Shown here in pieces: positions 55,239-63,614 of a stretch of 64,000 nt of DNA; within the stretch, counting starts at the first letter, position 1, and the number at the start of each line of letters is the position of its first letter. Below the pieces are notes generated by a model. It did no database searches. It was not told the origin of the DNA and saw only the letters and a program-made list of their open reading frames with translations. The DNA is from Sulfitobacter sp. F26204 (GTDB taxonomy: Bacteria; Pseudomonadota; Alphaproteobacteria; Rhodobacterales; Rhodobacteraceae). A program made the position numbers and the translations under genes. The stretch covers positions 1 through 64,000 of the forward strand of contig NZ_JAPMLQ010000008.1 in the NCBI RefSeq assembly GCF_026410305.1, read 5' to 3'.

Positions 55239-56693
55239 ATGGCCGAGACAAAAGAAAAACTAGTGGGATTGACAGAAATCTACCGCTATCTGCGGCGCAA
55301 CAAGACGCCGATATATGTAGTGATGCCAACACCGTTCAACCTGATGGGGCTGGACCAATGGGTCGGTGGGTTGGAGTTTGTGAATTATTTCGACGTGTTC
55401 GAAGGTCAGCACCCGCGTGTGTTCAAACCCAGCCAATTGGGTGCCCCTGTGTTTCAATCGATGGAAGAAGTCGGCAACTATCTGGTCGATCATCCGGAAT
55501 TCCGCGCTCGTGTAGCCGAACGAGACCCGGGTTTGGCGATCTTTGTAATGTTCGACGAACGAACCGAAGAGCTATGCGAGGAAGTTGGCGTCAAAATCGC
55601 GCTGCCTTCAAATGAACTGCGTCACCGTCTGGACAGCAAGATCGAAACCACCCGCATCGGCAACGAGGCAGGAGTGGAAAGTGCGCCGAACACCATGGGC
55701 ACCGCCGACAATTACAACCAATTGAACAAGTTGGCAGCCAGCGCCAAGCTGGGCAAGGATCTGGTGGTGCAGACCCCCTATGGCGACAGCGGGCGCACGA
55801 CGTTCTTTATTAAATCCAAGGCCGACTGGGACAAGTTTTCCAGCAAGATCATTGGCGAAGAACTGAAGGTGATGAAGCGCATCAATCACTTGCCCGGCAC
55901 GATTGAGGGATGCGCGACGCGCCACGGCACGCTTGTCGGCCCCGTGATGACCGACATCACGGGATTCGAGGAAATCACACCTTATAAGGGTGGCTGGTGT
56001 GGCAATGACATTTCACCGGCGATCCTGCCGGACGGGGTGCCGGACAAGGTGCGCGAGATGGCGCGAAATCTGGGGGACCAGTTGTACAAGGAAGGTTACA
56101 AAGGCGTCTTCTGTTGCGACTTCCTGCTCGATACGGACACCAACGAAGTTTATCTGGGCGAGATCAACCCACGCGTATCCGGTGCGTCCCCGCCCACCAA
56201 CCTGATCACCTCGACCTATGGTGGCTGTCCTCTGTTCTTGTTTCATCTGCTGGAATTCATGGACGTGGATTATGAGATTGATGTCGAAGAGGTCCAAAGC
56301 CGATGGAATCATTATGACTATTGGACCCAGTTGATCCTCAAGCAAACCGAGGACAAGGTAGAATTGATTACAAAGGCACCGCGTTCAGGGATCTGGCGCA
56401 TGGATGATGACGGCGCGATCGAATTTGCCCGAGCCGGTCACAACATTAACGCGCTTGGTGACGAAAACGAGGCATTCTATCTACGGGTCTATGCAGAAGG
56501 TGAATATTGCTATCACGGGGCTGATCTTGGCTGCATTCTGGCCCGCGGTCGGATGCAATCAGATGATCGTGAACTGCTGGAACGCGCAAAGCGCTGGAAT
56601 GCTGCGATCAAGGCTGAATTCCAGAGTGTACCGTTGACCGCCGAAACCGAAGTGGCAATGCCCGCCGATATGACCGCTGGCAAGTGGTTCTAG
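55239..56693 (+). CDS. ATP-grasp family ligase of unknown substrate (biotin-carboxylase-like)
   Basis: A 484-residue protein. The ATG at 55239 has GGGAGAG just upstream. An N-terminal preATP-grasp-like part is followed by the ATP-grasp core: nucleotide loop VVQTPYGDSGRTTFF (residues 177-190), and the metal-binding end DFLLDTDTNEVYLGEINPRVSGASP with Asp294, Glu308 and Asn310. ATP-grasp enzymes link a carboxylate to an amine, thiol or other nucleophile via acyl phosphate. There is no biotin or carboxyltransferase partner here, so a carboxylase role is unlikely. Neighbours are a carboxylate TRAP importer (divergent) and two C-N hydrolases. Confidence 0.8.
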   Translation: MAETKEKLVGLTEIYRYLRRNKTPIYVVMPTPFNLMGLDQWVGGLEFVNYFDVFEGQHPRVFKPSQLGAPVFQSMEEVGNYLVDHPEFRARVAERDPGLAIFVMFDERTEELCEEVGVKIALPSNELRHRLDSKIETTRIGNEAGVESAPNTMGTADNYNQLNKLAASAKLGKDLVVQTPYGDSGRTTFFIKSKADWDKFSSKIIGEELKVMKRINHLPGTIEGCATRHGTLVGPVMTDITGFEEITPYKGGWCGNDISPAILPDGVPDKVREMARNLGDQLYKEGYKGVFCCDFLLDTDTNEVYLGEINPRVSGASPPTNLITSTYGGCPLFLFHLLEFMDVDYEIDVEEVQSRWNHYDYWTQLILKQTEDKVELITKAPRSGIWRMDDDGAIEFARAGHNINALGDENEAFYLRVYAEGEYCYHGADLGCILARGRMQSDDRELLERAKRWNAAIKAEFQSVPLTAETEVAMPADMTAGKWF

Positions 56694-56700
56694 AAAGACT

Positions 56701-57048
56701 TCAGACGGGGGGCTGTTCCGGCTCCCCGCTTGCCTGATCGACTTTGTCGATGTCATTGCGCACCCAAAAGAACGCGAACCCCACACCGCGCAACCAGACC
56801 TCTAGCCGGTCCAGACTGCCCCATTCGCGGGGCATACCCCTTGCGCTTTCCAGCGACATCCACTGATCATCGACCAGAAAGAACACGGTCCATGTGTAGG
56901 GGTTGCGGTCCTGATCGCCATATCCCCCGCCTTGAATGGTGCGCCTCACGCGCACAACTGTCGGATATTGCGTGATCCGATAGCTGCTAAGTAGGCCGGG
57001 AATGTCATTTTGGCGAATAGTGCCGTGGGGTACAGGTGATTTTAGCAT
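56701..57048 (-). CDS. Hypothetical protein, 115 residues
   Basis: A small soluble protein with a well-composed coding pattern. It has TVVRVRRTIQGGGYGDQDRN and SLESARGMPREWGSLDRLEV, then WLRGVGFAFFWVRNDID. The R-E-W-x-SLDRLxxWLRxxGxxxFWV pattern occurs, as far as I recall, in small proteins of uncertain role, often on plasmids. It converges on the ATP-grasp gene (7 bases apart), and is divergent from the C45 gene. I cannot assign a function. Confidence 0.65.
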   Translation of the reverse strand: MLKSPVPHGTIRQNDIPGLLSSYRITQYPTVVRVRRTIQGGGYGDQDRNPYTWTVFFLVDDQWMSLESARGMPREWGSLDRLEVWLRGVGFAFFWVRNDIDKVDQASGEPEQPPV

Positions 57049-57184
57049 GCCGTGTTCTTGACAATTGGCTTGCGAAAGTCAATCTACACTACACCATGGT
57101 ATATGATGTTCACCTACTCACGAAATGTGGTGGACCTTCACGCAAAGCGTGGTCATTTGCTCTTTTCGATCCTTTGGAAACATT

Positions 57185-58267
57185 ATGCACCTGAACTTCA
57201 GAAGCCTGACGGAAGAACGCCCCGGTGACGCATTGCGTCAGGCGTTCGAACATGGCTGGCCGGGTTGGTCGGCCTGGATGCGCAAACGTCGCTCAGTTGG
57301 CGCAAAAGACGAGCGCGATGCCCGTCTGGCCCTGCGCCAGCACATGCCGGAGTTCGAAAACCTTTGGGACAACTGGCTTGAGGTTTGTGGCGATACGCCG
57401 GAATCCGCTGTGTTCCTCAGCTTTTGGTCCCCTCCCAGATACCTGGTGCATTGCTCCCAAGCGGTGTTGTCAGATGATCATGGCCCATTGTTGATCCGAA
57501 ATTATGACCTTGATCCAAAGCTGAACGAATCCACTTTGCTATCCACCAACTGGCGTGGCCGGCGCGTTGCCGGAATGGTTGAGGGAATCGTTGGTCTGGC
57601 CGATGGCATGAACGATGCGGGGCTTGCGGCCTCCCTGACTTTTGGCGGGCGCACAGTCAGCTCCAAAGGCTTTGGAATCCCGCTGATCATTCGCTACGTT
57701 CTTGAGATGTGCGCAGATGTGCAGCAGGCCGTCGAAGCATTGCGGGCCGTGCCATGCCATATGTCCTATAACGTCACGGTTGCGGATGCGGCGGGCGAAT
57801 GGGCAACGGTCATGTTGGCGCCTGACCGTCCCGCTATTGTCACACGCTCCCCCTTCACGACCAATCACCAGTTGGGCGTTGAATGGCCGCGTCATGGACG
57901 GTTTTCCAACACTGAGGGACGTGCTGATCATCTGGAACAGCTATTTGAAAACGCCCATCTGACGGCTGGTCAGTTGATCCACGAATTCCTCACCGCCCCG
58001 CTTGCCAGCACCGGCTATGACAAGGGGTTTGGCACGATTTACACCGCCGCCTATCGCCCCGAGGCACGGCAGATGTCGCTGCACTGGATGGATGGCGCAC
58101 GTGAAGATCATGCATTGGAAAATATCATGCCACGCGAACGGTTGGTCCATTATACGCCGACCGGATCACAGGCTGCCTCACCCCAACCGCGCAAGCAGTG
58201 CGCAGAACACTATTCACACCGGAACGCCGCTCTTGCTGAAGGCCCCGGCTTTCCCAAAACAGCTTAA
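57185..58267 (+). CDS. C45-type Ntn hydrolase (acyl-CoA:6-APA acyltransferase-like)
   Basis: A 360-residue protein. The ATG at 57185 is preferred over an in-frame start at 57125. The expected N-terminal nucleophile is Cys90 in PRYLVHCSQAVL, followed by HGPLLIRNYDLDP (the conserved RNYD block), GLADGMNDAGLAASLTFGG and YNVTVADAAGEWATVML. These match the C45 (isopenicillin-N acyltransferase) family, which is made as a proenzyme and cleaves itself before the Cys. The residue before Cys90 is His rather than the Gly of IAT. Such enzymes hydrolyse or transfer acyl groups on amides. The stop is followed by the nitrilase gene 65 bases later. Confidence 0.78.
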   Translation: MHLNFRSLTEERPGDALRQAFEHGWPGWSAWMRKRRSVGAKDERDARLALRQHMPEFENLWDNWLEVCGDTPESAVFLSFWSPPRYLVHCSQAVLSDDHGPLLIRNYDLDPKLNESTLLSTNWRGRRVAGMVEGIVGLADGMNDAGLAASLTFGGRTVSSKGFGIPLIIRYVLEMCADVQQAVEALRAVPCHMSYNVTVADAAGEWATVMLAPDRPAIVTRSPFTTNHQLGVEWPRHGRFSNTEGRADHLEQLFENAHLTAGQLIHEFLTAPLASTGYDKGFGTIYTAAYRPEARQMSLHWMDGAREDHALENIMPRERLVHYTPTGSQAASPQPRKQCAEHYSHRNAALAEGPGFPKTA

Positions 58268-58332
58268 CGCCGCACTGCGGACGATACTCACAAGCGCCGT
58301 ACAGTGGCGACACCAAAGACACAGGAGCACTT

Positions 58333-59187
58333 ATGTCACGTTTCTCTATCGCCGGCATCCAGATGCACATCACAATGCACAACAACATCTCCGAAATGCG
58401 CAAGCGTATGGAAATTCTGTTCAGCCTCTACCCATGGGTGCAAATGGTTGTCTTCAGCGAACTTGCGCCACATGGCCCGAACAAGAACGCCGCCGAACCG
58501 ATTGGTGGCAAGATCGAACAAGATCTGGCGGAGCTTGCCCGTCGTTTCGACTGCTGGCTGATTCCCGGCAGCTATTTCGAAAAAGACGGCGACAAGATCC
58601 ACAACACCACGCCTGTTTTCAATCCCGCCGGTGAGATCGTCACGCGCTACCGCAAGATGTTCCCCTTCACGCCATACGAAGAGGGAGTGACAAAAGGCGA
58701 AGAATTCTGTGTATTTGACGTGCCGGGCGCTGGCCGTTTCGGTGTGTCTATTTGCTATGATCTGTGGTTCCCCGAAGTGACGCGCACGCTGACGTCAATG
58801 GGTGCAGAAGTGATCATCAACCCCGTGCTTGCCAGCTTTGTGGACCGCCCTGCAGATCTGGCCATCGCGCAGGGATCAGCAGCGATGTTCCAAAGCTATA
58901 TTTTCCACATCAACGGCTTGCTGGCGGGGGGTAACGGATATTCGATGGTGATCGACCCCGCAGGTCAAATTCTGCACCGCGGCAATGTGCAAGAAGAAAT
59001 GATCCCGCTTGAGGTGGATTTTGAGCTTGTCCGCCGTTCGCGCCGCGAGGGCATCTTGCGCATGGGCCAACCTCACAAAAGCTTCCGTGACAACCATGTG
59101 AGGTTCCCGGTCTATGAACCCGATTTCGACCGCAGCTACCTGGACAGCCTCGGTCCCTTGGTCAAGGCGGGACGCCCTGTAACGTAA
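58333..59187 (+). CDS. Carbon-nitrogen hydrolase (nitrilase superfamily amidase)
   Basis: A 284-residue amidase of the nitrilase superfamily. The triad Glu43 (FSELAPHG), Lys108 (RYRKMFPF) and Cys141 (VSICYDLWFPE) is intact. It hydrolyses an amide or N-carbamoyl group. AGGAG-like GGAGC precedes the ATG. It is followed by the VOC gene 59 bases later and preceded by the C45 gene, so three amide- or bond-handling enzymes share one operon. Which amide it cleaves cannot be read from the sequence. Confidence 0.87.
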   Translation: MSRFSIAGIQMHITMHNNISEMRKRMEILFSLYPWVQMVVFSELAPHGPNKNAAEPIGGKIEQDLAELARRFDCWLIPGSYFEKDGDKIHNTTPVFNPAGEIVTRYRKMFPFTPYEEGVTKGEEFCVFDVPGAGRFGVSICYDLWFPEVTRTLTSMGAEVIINPVLASFVDRPADLAIAQGSAAMFQSYIFHINGLLAGGNGYSMVIDPAGQILHRGNVQEEMIPLEVDFELVRRSRREGILRMGQPHKSFRDNHVRFPVYEPDFDRSYLDSLGPLVKAGRPVT

Positions 59188-59246
59188 GGCCTGGCCACAG
59201 TGCTCAGGTCAAAACCGCGTCATCCCGCCAAGAGAAAGGAAATGAA

Positions 59247-59753
59247 ATGGTTGAAAAGAAAGATAAAGTTGCACCTGTCCCGCGTGGTTTTCGCTCCGTT
59301 ACTCCGCACATCATTGCCGCGAGCGTCGAGGACGCCGTTGCAATGTATAAAACCGCGCTTGATGCCAAGCTCATGTCTTCCCAGACGGTCCCAGACACGG
59401 AAACGATCATTTTCGCCAAGATCAAGATCGGGAATTCGCTGCTGACGATCGGGCAAGGACAATCTTACGGGGTGGGCTCGGTAAGCCTGCATCTGTACGT
59501 GGAAGATGCAAAATCGACGTGGGAAAATGCGATCAAGGCCGGTTTCACCGTCACCAATCCTTTGAAAGAGCGGTATTGGGGCGATCTGACAGGGTTGTTG
59601 TCCGATCCGCTTGGGGTTCAGTGGAGTATCGGCCAGCGGGTTGCGAAGCTGAGCGCCAAGGAACAACGAGGCAAGGCGCAAGAAGCGTTGGAAGCCGCAC
59701 GCAAACTTCGTCAAGGCAAGTTGGAATCATCCCATACCGAAGCAGAAAAGTAG
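59247..59753 (+). CDS. VOC (glyoxalase/PhnB-like) family protein
   Basis: A 168-residue protein with the VOC pattern: SVTPHIIAASVEDAVAMYKTAL, then FAKIKIGNSLLTIGQG, SVSLHLYVEDAKSTWENAIKAG and ERYWGDLTGLLSDPLGVQWSIG. This is the PhnB-like wording. An extra charged helical tail (AKEQRGKAQEALEAARKLRQGK) follows. It may act as an isomerase, dioxygenase-like enzyme or binder in the pathway of the two hydrolases before it. AGAAAGGAA precedes the ATG. Confidence 0.82.
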   Translation: MVEKKDKVAPVPRGFRSVTPHIIAASVEDAVAMYKTALDAKLMSSQTVPDTETIIFAKIKIGNSLLTIGQGQSYGVGSVSLHLYVEDAKSTWENAIKAGFTVTNPLKERYWGDLTGLLSDPLGVQWSIGQRVAKLSAKEQRGKAQEALEAARKLRQGKLESSHTEAEK

Positions 59754-59905
59754 GCCACCGACTTGCTAATTTGTGTGGGTTGCCGCCTTGGTCTGAGAAC
59801 ACCAGCCATGTGCGGCGGGCATACCGGGTATTGCTTGTAGTCTCCTGGGTGCGACTACATCTGTACAGAGCGGCGGTGTTGCCGTTCAGAGTGAGAGTAA
59901 ATACC

Positions 59906-60076
59906 ATGAGTTCGCATATACCCATGTCGACTTCGGCACAGATCGATGTCGCGAAGTACATCGCGCGCGCGCACCGACTGCGCGCCGAATATTTGTCCAC
60001 ACTAGGGAAATCCGGCGTCGCCCACTTACGCAATCTATTTTCGCATAAGCGCCGCCTGAAAACGTCCAAAGTGTAA
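59906..60076 (+). CDS. Very small basic protein
   Basis: A 56-residue frame: it contains DVAKYIARAHRLRAEYLSTL and ends in a basic tail (SHKRRLKTSKV). The D-V-A-x-Y-I-x-x-A-x-x-L-R-A-E-Y pattern resembles small conserved proteins of the Rhodobacteraceae as I recall them. GTGAGAG precedes the ATG. It is amphipathic helical and might bind nucleic acid or membrane. Support is modest and no function is known. Confidence 0.5.
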   Translation: MSSHIPMSTSAQIDVAKYIARAHRLRAEYLSTLGKSGVAHLRNLFSHKRRLKTSKV

Positions 60077-60835
60077 GACCGCCACTTTTTACTGGAGGTT
60101 GCCAATTGTCAGATTTAGGCGACCGAGAAAATGAAGAACTGAAAGCGGCGGTTTCGCCGCCGCCGATCAGACTAACGAATCCCCTCAGGCGCGAGCCCCG
60201 TGAGATGCCCGACCAGTCACGGTTTACCGCCTCTCCCGGTGCTCGTTTTGGCCACTTTCCTTTCAATAGCAACGGTGCGTTTCCAGCCCAATGTTGAGCG
60301 GTGGCGCCGCGGATTGTAGAAATCAAAAGGGCCATCTCAGCCTTTCGCCGCGCTTCCCAGGGATGCCGCCAGATCAATTCAATCTTGCCGGTTTTGAGGA
60401 ACGTCGCAAAACCGCATTGTCCTTGCAGTTACCCTTGCATCTTATGGACTTCTTTAAGGCATGCTGGCGCAGAACCTTCTGATAATTGTGAGAACAAAAT
60501 GGGCTTTCGCGATCCATGTGGTGGATGCCACCTTGCGGCGTTTACTGGAAGGCGATCACGATCTTCAGCGCCCTAATGCCCGGTCGCTCTTCATGCCATT
60601 ATTGGCAGCCCCCAATGAAGCATCACGAATGCAGGTCGAGGATCACCGTCAGAAACAACCATCCCTCACGCATCCAGACATAACTGCTATCGCACGCCCA
60701 TTCCTGATTGGGTTTGTCAGCAGTAAAGTTGTGATCCAACAGGTTCAGCCCAAACATAAACATGAGACAGTTTACCGGCGTTTGTTCACACACTGATTTA
60801 TTTTAAAATACTCTGGGTTTTATCAGGAAACTACC
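60077..60835. other. Stretch holding a dead IS3 element
   Basis: No intact gene. The bulk is a broken IS3-type transposase (60215-60780, minus). At 60136-60170 there is a GC-rich hairpin (GCGGCGGTTTCGCCGCCGC type) without a T-run. Confidence 0.6.
60215..60780 (-). pseudogene. Remnant of an IS3-family transposase (OrfB)
   Basis: Minus-strand translation in several frames gives, in the order of IS3-family OrfB: NLLDHNFTADKPNQEWACDS, SYVWMREGWLFLTVILDLHS (then a stop), RPGIRALKIVIAF, GIHHMDRESPFCSHNYQKVL, KTGKIELIWRHPWEARRKAE, FDFYNPRRHRSTLGWKRTV and a KTSTGRGGKP end. All correspond to the DDE-bearing half of the enzyme. At least three stops and two frameshifts interrupt it, and the first third is missing. 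No flanking inverted repeats were identified. Confidence 0.85.
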
Positions 60836-61162
60836 TCACCCTTGGATCAAGGCCACGGACTTTGCGCGCACTTCTGCAAGCTCCGCTGAGGTAACTTGGC
60901 CTTTCCGCTTTGCTTTTCTCACTTTCCAATCCAGGCTTTTGATCTGATCAGCAAGTGCCGCGCTGGTTTGCGGCCCGTCTATGACCACTTCGAACGGATA
61001 TCCCTTCAACTTGGTTGTCATAGGACAACAAAGCATCAAGCCGATCTTGTTGTATTTCGCCGGACTCAAAACGAGTGCTGGACGATGTCCAGCTTGCTCA
61101 TGACCCGCTTGTGGATTGAATTGAAGCCATACAATGTCACCCGCTTCTGGGACGTAAACCAT
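60836..61162 (-). CDS. mazF: MazF-type endoribonuclease toxin
   Basis: A 108-residue protein with the MazF/PemK pattern: YVPEAGDIVWLQFNPQAGHEQ, GHRPALVLSPAKYNK, MLCCPMTTKLKGYPFEV, and SAALADQIKSLDWKVR with the usual ending on GQVTSAELAEV. MazF toxins cut mRNA at short sequence motifs and are held inactive by MazE. It starts 1 base after the mazE stop, as in a typical antitoxin-first operon. Confidence 0.92.
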   Translation of the reverse strand: MVYVPEAGDIVWLQFNPQAGHEQAGHRPALVLSPAKYNKIGLMLCCPMTTKLKGYPFEVVIDGPQTSAALADQIKSLDWKVRKAKRKGQVTSAELAEVRAKSVALIQG

Positions 61163-61163
61163 A

Positions 61164-61406
61164 TCAGAGAGCTTCTTGGCCCAATGGTCCGCCGGTTTCT
61201 ATCGCGTCGTGACAGTTTTCGCGGGTAATGGATTCCAACAAATCGTCCAAAAAGAATTCTGGCGATTGGTCCGGTTCGATGATGATACGTCCGTTTTCTT
61301 CGCGTATATCAACGGGTGTGTCGAGCGAAAGCTTCGCCGCCTGCATAACGGCTGCAGGTATCCGAACGGAGGCACTGTTACCCCATTTCTTCACAATCAC
61401 GCGCAT
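61164..61406 (-). CDS. mazE: MazE-type antitoxin
   Basis: An 80-residue protein with the AbrB-like DNA-binding start VIVKKWGNSASVRIPAAVMQ, AKLSLDTPVDIREENGRIII, then an acidic tail that binds the toxin. The pair probably autoregulates its own promoter. It lies between dead insertion sequence and decayed genes, a common place for toxin-antitoxin loci. Confidence 0.92.
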   Translation of the reverse strand: MRVIVKKWGNSASVRIPAAVMQAAKLSLDTPVDIREENGRIIIEPDQSPEFFLDDLLESITRENCHDAIETGGPLGQEAL

Positions 61407-61551
61407 GTCTCAACCTCTACTTGAACTCAAGACATATCCTTAGCGAGAGTATGTGTCAACATTGTCGATACGCTGAGCGCCCTATGTTAAAAAGCTATCT
61501 TTCGAACGATGTAGCCATGTGTCGTAAGATCGCTGCCTCACCGAACACGCG

Positions 61552-61755
61552 TTGATCGCGTCATTGACCACCAAGGCAACGATGGATGTTCCAGCATTAA
61601 CCTCCCGCGGCCGTGAATTTGTCGTCAGGGAAACCGCGCCTGGCACCGTCGTCTTCCTATTTAACTTGGCCGCGCTCCGGATCATGGAGGCCGCTCAGGT
61701 GCTTTACGACCACGGGTGCTGGTTCCTTGCTTGCCCTCATAGTCACCAGATCTGA
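61552..61755 (+). pseudogene. Possible remnant of a transketolase-C-type (E1 beta) gene
   Basis: A 67-codon open frame. Part of it (GREFVVRETAPGTVVFLFNL then AALRIMEAAQVLYDHG) loosely matches the pattern GKAKVVREGxDVTVVxxGxxVxxAxxAAxxLxxxGI of transketolase C-terminal domains. The match is weak and may be chance; the surrounding sequence has no longer open frame. Confidence 0.25.
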
Positions 61756-61882
61756 ACCGCTTCGACAGTCTTCACCAAGCTGAAAGCTCACCTTCAACGC
61801 TTCGGCGCGAGAACAATCGCTGAGATAATTTCATTATTTCTATTAAGTATCAAACGGTCAGGCCATTTTATATTGAGTGATG

Positions 61883-62285
61883 ATGGCGAAAAAAAAGTAC
61901 ATATGCGTTGCCTGTTTCTACAGGGGAAACCAAGGCCTTCTGGGATCAGGCTGCCAAGGGTCAAATCATGGTTTGGAAATGCTCGCCTTGTGGCCGACTG
62001 TCGGCGCCAATCCCGCCTCGATGCACCGATTGCTTATCGAAGGACCTCGTTGAAACATTATGCTCCGGACGCACCGTTGTGAGAGTGGAGGCGTTCAAAG
62101 GTCAGGATTTGCCCACCGCCATGGCAGAATGTGCACTGGTCGAAGAACAATGAATTGTGCTGATTGCTCGTCATCCCGATGAACTGACAGCGACCATGGC
62201 TCCTGGCAGTATTTTAAACATTGTATTCGAAAACATGGGCAGAGGCGTAGCGCTGGCACGTGTTACCCCGGCAGAACAGTCATGA
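61883..62285 (+). pseudogene. Broken Zn-ribbon/OB-fold (DUF35) protein gene
   Basis: The frame from ATG 61883 (MAKK) reads into an 8-A run; one base fewer would join it to ALPVSTGETKAFWDQAAKGQ and CSPCGRLSAPIPPRCTDCLS, the start and Zn ribbon (CxxC...CxxC) of DUF35 proteins. TGA at 62151 then interrupts the frame, after which IVLIARHPDELTATMAPGSI continues in the same frame to a TGA at 62283-62285. That stop overlaps the next ATG (62282), as in the usual DUF35-thiolase pair. A frameshift plus a stop indicates decay. Confidence 0.65.
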
Positions 62286-62640
62286 CCGTGACCATTGCTG
62301 GTTTCGGAAGTCCCCAGATTCTCGGTCACAGCGACCGAGGGATCGCCGCTTTTGCGCTAGATGCTGGCGGAGTATTTACTGGAGGTGGCCGTCGATCAGT
62401 TGACGGTTCTGTTGGCTCCGCGCCGCATGGTTATCGGGGATGTCGAACGTTTCCCCGGCCTGAGCAATTTCCTTTATCTGAATGGGCCGAAGCGAGCCAT
62501 GGACAGGCTCGCAAGCGCGGGGGGGCACTATATCGGCACCGGTGCGCTTGACACGCCCGATACACAACAGGCTACCACACAGTTCAACTGGATCGCCATG
62601 AGCGCGGCCAACCAATGCTGCGATGCCGCACGGTGATGAT
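62282..62640 (+). pseudogene. Remnant beginning like a DUF35-linked thiolase
   Basis: The first 28 codons (MTVTIAGFGSPQILGHSDRG then IAAFALDA) look like the start of a thiolase of the kind paired with DUF35 proteins. The frame then diverges and the adjacent open frame (62361-62636) does not resemble a thiolase. It appears to be a truncated and rearranged gene. I cannot name the second part. Confidence 0.35.
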
Positions 62641-62832
62641 GGTACACCCGACCAAAAGAAGCTGTGCGGATTTACCTATGCGCCTATGCAACGGACCGCA
62701 AAGGTGGACATAGAGGCAAAATGCACAATTGCCGGGCCCGACTGGGTGCCAATTGCATACGCAGGTTTTATGCTTGAAAATTCATAACTCCGTGGCTATG
62801 AATAAGTGATAACCAAAGAGCTATGAGTTCTC
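62286..62832. other. Decayed stretch upstream of the ArsR operon
   Basis: Beyond the thiolase-like start, nothing can be recognised. The last 60 bases are AT rich (ATAACTCCGTGGCTATGAATAA region) and may hold the promoter of the ArsR operon. Confidence 0.4.
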
Positions 62833-63156
62833 ATGACCCAGTCCCACGATGTCCTGTTCCGAACGCTCGCGGATCCGACGCGCCGGGCGATCTTTGAGCG
62901 CCTGTGCCGCAAGGGCGACCAGACGGTCAAGGCATTGACCGCTCACGCGGGGATTTCCCAGCCGGCGGTCTCGAAACACCTTGGTGTGCTCAAACGGGCT
63001 GGGCTCGTCACCGACCGCCAGGATGGCCGCCAGACACATTACAGCCCGCAACTTGACGCCCTGACGCCACTCACGGATTGGACGGTACGGATGGCGAGCT
63101 TCTGGGAAAGCCGCTTCGACAACCTCGAAGACCTGCTGAAAAGGATGGACAATTGA
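62833..63156 (+). CDS. ArsR-family transcriptional regulator
   Basis: A 107-residue winged-helix repressor: LFRTLADPTRRAIFERLCRK, QTVKALTAHAGISQPAVSKH (recognition helix), VLKRAGLVTDRQDGRQTHYS. No Cys metal motif is seen. It belongs to the type often paired with AHSA1-domain genes, where the regulator and the SRPBCC protein are coexpressed. Its stop overlaps the next start. Confidence 0.9.
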   Translation: MTQSHDVLFRTLADPTRRAIFERLCRKGDQTVKALTAHAGISQPAVSKHLGVLKRAGLVTDRQDGRQTHYSPQLDALTPLTDWTVRMASFWESRFDNLEDLLKRMDN

Positions 63157-63563
63157 CTGAAACATCGATCGAAACCCGTGCTGTCGTCGTCGAGCGGGAC
63201 CTGCTGCATCCGCCAGAAAAGATCTGGCGTGCCCTCACCCAATCCCACTTGATCGGCGAATGGCTGATGAAGACCGACTTTGTGCCTGAATTGGGGCATC
63301 GTTTCGGATTTAGCGCGGATTGGGGCGAGGTCGCCTGCGAGGTTCGGGCGGTCGAAAAACATGAGGTACTGGAATATTGCTGGGATGCCGGGGATCTGAG
63401 GTCGGTGGTGACCTGGACCCTCAAACCGACCGGCAAGGGAACGCGTCTGCGCATGGAGCAAACCGGTTTCCGGAGGGATCAGCCAAACTATTACGGCGGT
63501 GCGAAACTCGGCTGGCCGCGCTTCTTCGACAGGCTGGAGCAGGTGCTGGCCGAGATGACTTGA
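63153..63563 (+). CDS. AHSA1/SRPBCC-domain protein
   Basis: A 136-residue START-like protein (VVVERDLLHPPEKIWRALTQ, SHLIGEWLMKTDFVPELGHR, VTWTLKPTGKGTRLRMEQTG). The start is a TTG at 63153 overlapping the ArsR stop (TTGA); an upstream in-frame ATG at 63078 would lie inside the ArsR gene. These proteins bind small hydrophobic ligands; their role with ArsR partners is usually unknown. Confidence 0.86.
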   Translation: MTETSIETRAVVVERDLLHPPEKIWRALTQSHLIGEWLMKTDFVPELGHRFGFSADWGEVACEVRAVEKHEVLEYCWDAGDLRSVVTWTLKPTGKGTRLRMEQTGFRRDQPNYYGGAKLGWPRFFDRLEQVLAEMT

Positions 63564-63614
63564 AGCGCGACGAGGTCATGCGACCCGGCGCAGAAGAACA
63601 TGAGGACCATGGGT

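Noticed and set aside
55239..56693. ATP-grasp protein as a true biotin carboxylase
   Set aside because: No biotin carrier domain, no carboxyltransferase gene nearby, and the sequence departs from the biotin carboxylase core outside the ATP-grasp motifs.
56706..56728. Hairpin between the ATP-grasp and 115-residue genes as a bidirectional terminator
   Set aside because: The stem is short with a mismatch and lies inside the coding end of the minus-strand gene.
60136..60170. GC-rich hairpin as a terminator
   Set aside because: The stem is good but no T-run follows on either strand.
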